Positions 49,024-59,760 of a DNA stretch of 64,000 nucleotides are shown here, one piece after another. A program made the translations under genes and the position numbers. Position 1 is the first letter of the stretch, and each line of letters begins with the position of its first letter. Source of the DNA: Oreocharis arfaki. Its lineage: Eukaryota; Chordata; Aves; Passeriformes; Paramythiidae. The stretch is from the NCBI GenBank assembly GCA_013398015.1, contig VZRR01010915.1, forward strand, positions 1 to 64,000, written 5' to 3'. The notes under the pieces were generated by a model, which made no database searches, had not been told where the DNA came from, and was given only the letters and a program-made list of their open reading frames with translations.

Positions 49024-49565
49024 AGCACTGAGTACCATGTCCAGTCATTTCGTGATGACTTCCAGGGATAATGACTCCGCCACCTCCCTGAACAGTCCTT
49101 TCCAATGCTTAACCACACTTTCAGTGAGGAAGTTATTCCTGATGTCCAAGCTGAACCTTCCCTGGTGCAGCTTGAGGCCGTGTCCTCTTGTCATGTCACT
49201 TGTTATCTGGGAGAAGAGGCTGACCCACACCTGGCTGTATCTTCCACTCAGGCTGTTGTAGAGAGTGATAAGGTCCCCCCTGAGCCTCCTTTTCTCCAGG
49301 TTAAACAAACCCATTTCCTTCCGCAGCTTCTCATCAGATTTGTGCTCCAGACCCTTCACCAGCTTCAGTGCCCTTCTCTGGACATGCTCCAGCCCCTCAA
49401 TGTCTTTCTTACAATGAGAGGCCTACAACCGGGCAGCACTTGAGGTGTGGCCTCACCAGTGCTGTGTACAGAGGGACAATCCCTGCCCTAGTCATGTCGC
49501 GCACATTTCTTCTAGATCCAAGCCGGGATGCCATTGTCTTCTTGGTCACTTCAGTTGCCAGTAGT
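49024..49565 (-). mobile_element. CR1 LINE fragment, reverse orientation
   Basis: Reverse-strand CR1 of about 540 bases. On the - strand an open frame of 104 codons (49359 down to 49045) reads LEKRRLRGDLITLYNSL and later FREVAESLSLEVI, the C-terminal end of CR1 ORF2 (endonuclease/reverse transcriptase protein). The terminal octamer tail seen in the other copies is absent at the left end, so the extreme 3' end is lost or diverged. The 5' part is truncated at the right end, near ggatgccattgtcttcttgg. It belongs to a different subfamily from the 46.9 kb copy, judged by the differing 3' region. Confidence 0.94.
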
Positions 49566-51372
49566 GGTGAGCCCCTAAGCAGAACAATCTCAAAGGCTAC
49601 TCAGCTATGACTAGCTGCTCTAAGTGGTTGGTTTAAAGCCAGAGTAGGTACTAGCATCCCGTACCTCAATCACAATATATCAATTTCCTATGATACATTT
49701 TCTATTATGTTTTCTATTATTATGTTTTCTATTTCTTAATATAAGATCCTTTAAATGCCCATGCTTAAAAAAAGCGCCAAAAAATACAGCAACAAATGTG
49801 ACATAGGAGGGAAAAAAATATTTTACTATGAGCTGTGAAGAAAAACCTCTCCTTGATGGTTCTCAAGATATATATTCATCTCAATGAACATGTTGTTGCT
49901 TTTACCTGGTCATGGGAATTTCTAAGATAAATTCATCATGATGTCAGAAGAGTTTCAGCTCTTATAGTGCCTACAAATTCAATCCTATAAAATTATTAAT
50001 AATTATTAAAATATGTGTGCGTTATACAATTGGAATATTCTCACAAGCACTATTTTTAAAGACACCCATTATCATCCCTATTTTTCAGAGAGGAAATGGA
50101 AGCCTCTCCAGATTGAAGGATATCCTCAGAACCAGTTTATGCAACCTGTAAGTGTCTTCAACACCCGAGTAAAATTGAGTCAGACAGTGAAGCACAGACT
50201 GAGGTCTTTGCCTTATTGAGAGTTTACTCAGACTTTCACTTAAGTATCAGTGTTTCTACAAGTATAACAAAAGAATCTCTTCATGAGCAAAACTAGTTCT
50301 AATTCATCCTTATTCACTATATTTGAAATATGAATTGAATTTTTCTACATGGTTGTGTCTGAAAAAAAAATAGGGTACACTAGCACAAAACTGTTATGAG
50401 AAGAAAGTCAGGTCCTGTGAGCATATGACTTGTTTTTCTAAGAGTTTATGTTTAAGCCTTCACAAATTGCCCCAAAATGTTGTTATCATTAAAGCAAGAA
50501 GTCTGCTGCTATAAAAAGCCTTATTCTGAGTTTTATCACGCATTACTTCTCTCCAAATGCTGTACTGGAAGAAAGTGTGGCAGAACTATCTTATACTAAC
50601 TTGCATAAAATAATTACCAAGCCTTTCTCAGCTTCCATTGAAAATATTAGCATTTTTAAACTACTTCATGAAGCATTAAATGCAGTCTCACTCAGAAATT
50701 TAAAAATGAAACCCGGGGGATGTGGTTAATCTTTCTTATTATGTATGATTTGCAAAGCATGGTTTTGATTTTTAAAACCCCACAGTTTGCAAATTCAATA
50801 ATTTACCTCTAAAAAGTAAGTAAATAAGCAAGTTACCAAACTATAATAGTACTGTACTAGCTTCATAACCTGCCTTGCAAAGGTCATCTGCCTCTGCTGG
50901 TTAGTTATCTATTAAAAGATAAAATCATTCTCATACAAAAAGATAGAGAAAATTGGAGAGAATTATACTAAGATGCGCAGCTGCCAGAATATACAAACAG
51001 TGTTTTCATAGGACCTTTTGTAAAAAGATTTCATTGAAAGTTTTTCAGCATTTCTTTATGACAATCTAAAATCAAAATGTTCGGTTTTTAGAAAAACAAG
51101 GTGAAACAAAACAAAATAAAATATCCAAAACCAAACCCAAGAAACATACCAACACACTTTTCTTTTCTTGTTTATTTGTAAAACAGGGAGGTAAGGAATC
51201 AAACTAAACCAAAACTTGTTTTTTCTATATAATATAAAAAGGACATACTCAGATTAACACAATTTTGACAGAACATTCTCCAATCATCTCTATTTATGTG
51301 GAAGGTTTGCTTGTTTCATTGCTGTTGTTCTGTGTGGTCCTCCATGGGTATTCAACCAGAGGAATGTAAAGG
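49566..51372. other. Intergenic DNA, no gene recognised
   Basis: AT-rich. A short repeat built on ttttctattat occurs about three times at 49698-49736, and an A/C-rich tract lies at 51092-51145. No coding signal was found. Confidence 0.5.
51092..51145. repeat. A/C-rich low-complexity tract
   Basis: Units such as gaaacaaaacaaaataaa and ccaaaaccaaacccaag: almost only A and C, comparable with the other A/C tracts of the window. Confidence 0.55.
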
Positions 51373-51995
51373 TGATATTATTTGGATCAGTAATGCAGCT
51401 GCCAAAATGATTTTCTCACTTATTAAAGCAAAATGTAGGCTATAATTGGCACTCAGGTTTCTGTGTACTGCTATGCTATGCAGATGTATCACAGAGATGA
51501 TTTTATATTTCCTTCATACGTATTTGTATCTCTGTAGACTATTGTTTTACAGTTACATAGTTGTATAGCCAGCTCCAGTACTTTTCCCTACCCAGACAGG
51601 CAGAAAGACGAAACACATTCCATAGGCTCCAAACCCCAGGGCTCCAAGTCCCTTATCCTATCTCAGTTCTTCCTGGGAGCCAAGATTGAAACCAGCTCTT
51701 TGAGACACATTTTCATAAACGATGTTTAGTTCCTATCTAGAGGGAGGCTACAGAAGAGGTGGAACCAAAAGGGGAGAATTACCTCATCACTTGTGCTTCT
51801 AACTGGGGATTCTTGTCAGTTATGCTAATTTGCTAAACTTATAAAACTGTATTCACCCCATGTGGGGGTAGAATTTCCCATATCTGCCCCTTGGAGGCCT
51901 CCAATAAAGACCAGCCTTTGCATTACCTCCTATACTAATATTGTCTCAAAATTGTGTTGTTTTATTTCTAGGTTCTTTAAAGCACCAGCAGGACA
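51373..51995 (+). mobile_element. Probable solo LTR of an avian endogenous retrovirus
   Basis: The right half has LTR architecture: a TATA-like cttataaaactg at 51839-51850, then AATAAA at 51903-51908, about 63 bases later, then a T-rich U5-like end (gtgttgttttatttctagg) finishing agcaggaca at 51995. The putative element runs TG...CA, about 620 bases, and is flanked by the same nine bases, gtaaaggtg, at 51366-51374 and 51996-52004, two of which would be the element's own or chance. No gag, pol or env sequence lies next to it, so it would be a solo LTR left by recombination. The left boundary is less sure than the right; the core 51540-51995 is the most LTR-like. I cannot assign a family. Confidence 0.6.
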
Positions 51996-54900
51996 GTAAA
52001 GGTGCTTGTAAATGTGGTGTTTGAGTCGCCTGGAACATATCTTAAAAATTAAAATTTTCCAGTAGTGTAGGTATTCAGCCAAAGTCTACTTTCTTTAGGT
52101 TGCATGCTCCAGGTTATTTCATGATTTTCTTTGTCTTTCAAAGTTTTTTATACAAAATATTTTAACAGAAAGGTATTTCACGAGAAAGTATGAATGCAAT
52201 ATTTGACCAGGAGTTCCTGGATGTATAATGGAAAACAATACAAATATGAATTGCTCATCTGAATTCATGAACACTACAGAAGCATTTACCTCTGTCTGTG
52301 CTCTCTCTATACTACTATGCACAGTAGGTACAAACCCTTCTCCCCTCCATCACTGTCAAACTGACTGTGGCTATATCAATCTCTTCTGAGGTCTCCAAAC
52401 ATTTGTGCATTATTCTGAGTGAATCAAATAAAGTATCTATGTCATTAACTGCTCAATAGTATCCTGTGCATTCCATTTTCCTATTCATATACTGTAATAG
52501 AATAGCTGGAGCTTTTATGAAAACTGAACAATTTTGAAGTGACAGCCATGCATGCAGGACACTGTTTAATACCAGGACATAAAAAGGCAATTTACTCACT
52601 TTTTAAATTCATCTTGACACTTATAGCACACATTTAGCCTACATATTATCCATAAGTAGGGAAATAATTGAATACCCCAGGTAAGTGGGTTAATGTGTTT
52701 TCATGAATATGGATGATCATATTTTGCTTATTCTTTCACAGTCTACACAGCTTTTGTTGAATGTCTTTTGATTGCAGGAGATTGAAAAGTTGCATTTTCC
52801 TACACTCCATTAGAAGTCGATAAATCATATGCTGTAAGAGTGTTTTTCTGCCTCTATATGCCAATATGTTGTCAGTGGTGGATCTGGGACCAAATGTTTA
52901 GAATAAAGGTACAATAAATTCTGCAGCAGAGAGGAATTGTGGAAGAATAATACACAAAGGGAATTGTCATCAGTTATGGGTTATCTTCTGCCTTGAAGCC
53001 AGTTTTATTCATGTTGCTTTCAAAATACTTTTTGTGTTTTATTTACTTAACTATCGTAGAACAGGGTGCTTTTATTATCTAAGTAAATGTCTAGCCCTTT
53101 AGAGACCATTTTTAACCTCATAATACCTTACAGCTGGCTTTGTAATGTGTGCCCATTAGTAACAGAGTTTAATGGTCCATTAGAATGACAGGGATCACCA
53201 GGACCCCACAGCATTCACATAGGCACATTCACTCTCTGGGCACAAACCTCCTTGGCATCTTACTCAGAGGACATATTAGAAAAAGATGGTGCCATTTGGC
53301 TTGGTCTTTGGTTCGTGCACTGATGTTAATGATTTTTCAGTTAAAGGGAACAAGTTACTTTGTTTTCAATAGCCTTTTTGGATTAGCTTTACAAGGAGTC
53401 AATGAAGTTGGAAATAATAATCTCCTTTATTTTCAGTTTCTACATAACATGATATAATTCAGACGAGGTGAAATAAGCGTCTTTATCCCTGTATTTCCAA
53501 CCTTCCAGGGTTAGCAGAGGAAGAAAATGGAGCAACCCTGTTTCCTACACTCAAAATTCAACTAAACGCTTCCAGTAATCTCTGCAGAGTCAGAATCGTA
53601 GGCAGGAAGCAGAGCCATGTGGAAGAACAACCTTCATGAAAATCCAGTATTGTGAATGCTAAGGATTACTTTTTGTTTGCCTGACTATCTTCTGGTCTTC
53701 TCAAGTCTGCCTGAAGAAATTTTCTGTCTTTGGCTTTTCCTGTTTTCAGACAAAAGCTGAGAGAAATGGTATGACTGGAAAAGGTAACAATGTGCACAGA
53801 GAAACAGAAGTCCTTTCTTCTGGTGCAAGTGTCCAGGTGGAATACTTCACATGTATGCTTGCGTTAGCCTGAAACTCCTGTTTACCACAGGATTGCCACT
53901 ATAGCTGTCTATATAACATGCTTTAGAAGACAGGCTAGGAATGTCATAGGTTACCCTAAACCCCCAGATTATGGTCTGGTACAAACAATAATAGGAATCT
54001 ACACTTGATCTTCATCTTACTACAGAAGATGAATGGATGATGATGGAATTTGTCTTGAAGGTAGTAATCCACTGTATCTGTGTACACCTTCTATTTTGTG
54101 ATCATGATTATTAAAACATGCATGTGAGTTCACAGAGATCACACCTCTGAAAAAGACATGCAACAGAGACCTCTGAGTACTTTTTCCAGTGCTGAAGGTT
54201 ATCCCCCAGAGCACAGACTTACATTAATGATGATGGTAGTCAAGTTTAAAACACTTCCAGGTATAATCCCCGGCCCCAGAATTTGGGTCCTGTATTCTAT
54301 AACTGACAAATTATATACTTGTTTTTTGTTCTTTCAGCTTAATTACTGTTTTTTGCTAACTTCTTGCTTTGTACCACAAGCTGTATGTGGATAATGCCTC
54401 CTCACTATGGAAAAAGACAAGAGTCTTCTTGCATTCAAGAATTTATCAACCAAAAAGGCTTCCACTGAAATTATTTTTTCCAATGGGCTTTCAATGCATA
54501 ACACAGAAACACTAGCAAAGAATCACCAAGTTTTTTCTACATTCATGTTGCTTATTAATAGAATAGCAGTAAAATAATTATTCTAAGACTTTTATGGTAT
54601 GATGGCAATTAGAAACCTTGATCAAGTTCAGAAATCTCCTTTTTAAGAGCTGGTTGTGCACCCAGTAACAAATAGTAGCCATTCTAAATTTTTGGGGAAC
54701 TGAGAGGTTCGAGTAAAGGAATCTGTGTGAGGAAACAAAGATACAAAGAAACTGTGGTGCTAAAGTACAATCTATCAGTGGCAAAATGGATGTTTATAGA
54801 CCAGCAGTATTTACTGAGTGATTTTTCCTCAAGTTTAGACCTTAAAAATTAAGTATCTGCATCAAATATATGCTTCCTGTGCACTTGTTAGACAAGTAAG

Positions 54901-57560
54901 TTAGACAGGGAGAGATATGCAGCTCTGGAGAGGGAGTCATCTGGCCCGTTTTAGATGCCTGTCCACTACACACCATTTTCTTTAAAAGGAACCCAAGGTA
55001 ACAAAATTAGGTCTAAATTTAGCTTAGACTTAGAAAAAATAAATCCCAGTTTTAATTACTACCCATGTCCTTGGAAATGTGACTTTCCCAGTGTTTGTGG
55101 AATTCAAGAAACTCACAGTCCGATGCTGGAAGCATTAGAGAAACCTTCCTCTACGCACACCTAAGTCTGCAGCACAACAAAGATGAGGCCACCTAACCAC
55201 AAATTAGTTTAATAGTATGGATTTTGTAGACTTTTATTCTGTGTAGTGTTTTTCAACCATCACAGCTACCATTTCATCTACAGTTTCAGCTAGACTGTGG
55301 CTGTGTTCATACAATGAAGAAATCATCTCTAGGATGGGCTCCCATATGCATTATCTATCTGCAAAGTAGACTGCAGGGCTGGCTTGAAGCTGACCCAGCT
55401 GGAGTGTGCCTGGAAGAAAACTGTAGATAAATCAGGAGCTTTAGAGCACGTAGAAAAGCAATTTTCTTTCCCATACAGAGACAGATTTGGAACAGCTGGG
55501 GAGACTGCTGCTGCAGCACGGTGCAGAGTAGATGGCCATGGAGGGCTGTGCAGAAGCACTCTTGACATTTTGCCTGAAAATGCACCAATTCTACCTGCCA
55601 TGAAGGCAGATGGTATTTACAGTCAACAGATTTCAGGCTGGTTGCAAGCTGCCTGTAAATGCGTGCAGTCGAGAGTGGTCCCCTGCTAGTCCAATGTCTA
55701 TACAGCTCAGACATATTTGACAATTTTCATTCTTTCTCCTTTTATTCATATATCATAAACTTATCTGGAAATGAAATTACTTTGCTCCTTTTTTGCACTG
55801 GAAAAGATAAGGATGTTATCAAGATTTATGTATCTGACTTTGGGACATCTATACCTCTTTCAACCTCCTGCAAAATCCAAAGTGACAGTTTCATGCTTAG
55901 CCTTGTCAGTTCTTGCTTTTCATCCTTAGACTAACTTAGGGTGGAGGAAATGTCAAAATTATGTATCAGGACAAGTTTTTGAACCAAAAGTTAGAAGTCC
56001 GCACATCTCAGCAGTAGCTGTGTTTGGGATTGAGATCTGAGCTCTGTTAACACAGTGAAGCCAAGAAGCACAATGGAGATGAGATACTTTTTGTTTTACT
56101 CTCAGATGAACTTCTCTGCATCAGGTGAGAAAACAGAGCAGAACTCTGCGTGTTTACCTAGTAATAATATGAGAGTGTCTGTCTTTGCCCGTTATCCTCA
56201 TCCTTGGATAGGTAACATTACGGAGGAGCCCTGAGACAGGAATTCACAGCTCTTTTAACAATGAAGACAAACCTGGAAGCTGATATGCAAGTGTGGTCTC
56301 CTGTCAGGACTTTAAGAGCATTTCAGAACACACTTTGTGACTAATGTGGTAATGGAAGAGTCTTCTCATTGTCATTTTGCATCAATGAGGGTGGCTGCAG
56401 ACAAGAGTCATGTGCCTTTTGTATATTGCCTCAGCCTGTTGATCAACATCTTTCCCAGGAAAACTCTTCAGGGAGAAGCTTTAATTGACACTGCCACAAA
56501 ATGTGTCTTGCTGCCTTCCTCATTCAATAAAGCTGCAAAAAGCACTAAAAAATTCAGAGTAGCAGAAAGTCATGTTATCAAGAACATGGCATTGTAGAAA
56601 GCTGTAAACGCAAAATAAATCAACCATGTTCAAGGCAAAACTGAGTATTTAATGCAATGTTTTTCATCTGCTGCTTCTGGGACACTAAACATATCTGTCT
56701 ATATCTGCTATCGGTTTCGCCACTTTCATATCCTATGTTTCCCTACCTCACATATAAGCAATACTTTCTCCTGTGGCATTTTCCTTCAGTTTCAATTTAA
56801 AGGCCAAATAAATTTAAAATAATTTCCTGTTCAATTAAATTTTTAATTTTACAGAACTGTGGCCAAAGAATGCGATTGCTGTTATGTCCTGATGAAAGAT
56901 CAGTGAAGCATCCCTGGATTTTATAGATGTACTTGCATCCAGGTCATTGCTTGAGAGCAAATTCATGTCTCTGCAAATATTGATTGTTTAGAATTTTCAA
57001 AGTCCTTGAAACTCAAGGTGACCTGGTGCCCGAGAGATGTAGGTCAATAAATTTCAGAATGCCTGGGGAGAGTGCCTTGTGTAACTCCCCTGTTGGTAAA
57101 ATTCCTCTCCTATATCTTAATGTCTTCATAGGCCAGAGGGCAGTTTAATTTCTAGGAGTCTATTAAGAAGAATGATAAAAAAGGCTTATATTATTTGAAA
57201 GAACGGTGTCTGTTGAAAGGCAGAATATACCTTTCACTAAATAAAAAATGCATTTAGCCAACTATTGGCTGAATTCAGAGCTCAAGACAGAAAATACTGT
57301 AGGAATTTGATTTGAATTTTCCTACTTTTGTTCTGTCCCACATTCTGTAAACTCGAGCACTTTCATTTTTTCTCATTACCTATCACGGAGACACACTCGT
57401 GGCTGAAGAAATTGAGCCCATTTGACCGCCCTTGCAGCAACCTACATTCACTTACGCTGTTTGACCTCCACGGTAGCTTTAGATGTAAACTTCTACTTGA
57501 AATCATTTTTCAAGATACTTAATTTTTAAAAACTTTATCATGGGATGTGTCTGCTTACTG

Positions 57561-57720
57561 ATAGTTTGGGTGTTTGGGGAGGGTGGTGCTTGGTTTTGGG
57601 TTTCGGGGTTTTTTTCTTGGTTTGGGGGATTTTGTTTGTTTTAGTTTTTGGTTGGTTGGTTGGTTGGTTGGTTGGTTGGTTGGTTGGTTGGTTTGTCTGA
57701 GGTTTTTTTGTGGGTTTTGT
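57561..57720. repeat. (TTGG)n microsatellite inside a G/T-rich tract
   Basis: A perfect TTGG array of about 11.5 units spans 57648-57693. It is flanked by G/T-rich sequence: on the left gggtgtttggggagggtgg at 57568 onward, with further GGG and GGGG runs, and on the right T-runs and gtgggttttg. The left flank has several G-runs that could form a quadruplex. Open frames through it on both strands give artefactual Leu-Val-Gly-Trp or Asn-Gln-Pro-Thr repeats. Confidence 0.93.
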
Positions 57721-59682
57721 TTTATCTTTCTCAGAACAAAACCAGACCCTAGTTTTTAACTTCAATTATAAGAAAGTCCCACGCCATATTCCTTCCCTGA
57801 CTCCTCATCAAATTTGGGAATTATCTTTTAGGGAAAAAAAGTAATCTGACTAGCCCTGTTATTTACTCTCACTCAGCAAACGGGCTTGGGAATTTATCCT
57901 AATGAAATCATCCTATCTAGCCATTAGACAGGAGTGTATTAGAGTGCAACTCAGAGTATTCTGAATTTAATTCATGCCTTCTTCAGCATTTCATATATAC
58001 ATATATATCCAATGGCTTAGGGTTTCAAAAGCGATCCTGCCTGTCTATCTTCTTGTGCTGTCCTGTTAAAAGTAGACAAGTACCCAGAATATTCAGTGGT
58101 GTTGGTGATGGCAGTCTGTACACTGATCGTACTCCAGGAGCACCACATAAAGGTGATGTGGTGTTCTGCTGGTGGTGGTGCATGCAGAAAGAAGAGTCAT
58201 TTCTAGAAAGACTGTTTTAGATATTATGCATCCTGGCAAGTATAGCCAAGACTACCCCAATCTGTGACATAGCAGTGAGCTAATCTTTAACAAAGAGCTT
58301 CTAAAAGCTTTATATCTCCTACTATATTTATATATCCAATGGGCAATAAATTAAAAGTTGGTAACTTTTTGCCTCTGGAAATATTTAAAGTATTTTTTTC
58401 TGTTTAAATGACATTACAATGAGCCACATCAATTTACTCTTTCTTAGACTTGCAGCAAATAGAGCTGGATGAATGGCAGTGATAAAGACTGCCTTTGAAA
58501 CAACTTATTTTTGCATGGAGTATTCAATTAATAAAAAATGAAAAGACTGAATATTCTGACTTTAGTAACAAAAGTAGAACTGCATTTTTTGTGATACGGA
58601 TAACTGTGTAGTTTTCTTCTGTGTAGAAGAAAAGTTTGCAACTGATTTTTGATCCAAACATATGTCTACCGAAAATCTTACACCTGCAGGAAGAATTGCT
58701 CTAGTTAAATACCCTAAATCCTGACTGAACATTGTGGAAATGGATATCCTCATGATATGAATAGGGCCCTTGATTATTTCAAACCAAAATCACAATATTA
58801 AAAGTTCTGTTTCTATTCTCAGAGAACACAAAAGTAGACCAAGGTGTTTAGTTTATTCTTGGGTTTCCAGATTGAATATGATATTTTGAAGTTAAAGGGT
58901 TCTTTACCACCAAATGAGGAAACTAGATCTCAGCAACTCCTGAAAGATCTTTTAACCTGCCCTGATTGCAACGAGCAATCTGCCAAAAATTGTTCAGACA
59001 CAGTTTTTGTAAAATGATAATTTGGACGCTTTCACTTTTGAATTGGGAATCCAGGCTACTGATGCATCCCCCAAGGAATACACATTCATGTCAGGACTAT
59101 AAGGCTGTCATTCTCACTCAGTTTAAACAGGACTGAACTGCAATAGGTAACATCTACCCTGCGGTGACATCTCTGCAGGCAAAGGCAACGAGTTTGGCCC
59201 TCAGTTCCTGACTGTGGGAAATGTGACTAGTAATTCAGCATATTTCATAATAATTACAGGCACGTAAAGCAAACAATTGCTTTGACGTAAATGCCTAACA
59301 GAAGCAGAATATACTTAAAAGGATAACTTGATGTGTCTCGACTAGGCAGAAAAGGAAAAGAATTCTGAGCATTCATAATCCTCTTGCTTTGCGATTCCAT
59401 TAGGGAATTAATCTATTAGCTAAATAACTAAATGTATTGTGTGCCAAATCCTGCATAAGTTATGACAGCAAACAGGCCAGTAAACCATTTATGCTCTTGG
59501 TTACACTGACATAATTGTAGCAATAGGTTGGTATCCTGCGTTTGCACACAGAGACATGTGTGGGGTAGAGTTTGTGCTTTTACAGGCTGTATGCTGTCCA
59601 TTGGCAAAGATTTCCAGCACTGTAAGCAGGAGCAGCAATAAATCATTAATTTGAGTACTAATGCTTGCATACTACGCAAGGA

Positions 59683-59760
59683 CAGAAAAACAAAACCTAA
59701 GCCAAACCCAAAACAAACAACAACAACAAAAACACCAAACAAACCAACCCAAACAGACAG
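59683..59760. repeat. A/C-rich low-complexity tract
   Basis: Almost only A and C, with aaacaaacaacaacaac and caaacaaaccaaccc, in the orientation opposite to the 57.6 kb tract. Confidence 0.8.

Noticed and set aside
49105..49443. 112-codon open frame on + at 49.1 kb
   Set aside because: It is the antisense of a CR1 LINE fragment.
57538..57765. Open frames with Leu-Val-Gly-Trp or Asn-Gln-Pro-Thr repeats
   Set aside because: Translation of the TTGG microsatellite, not a repeat protein.
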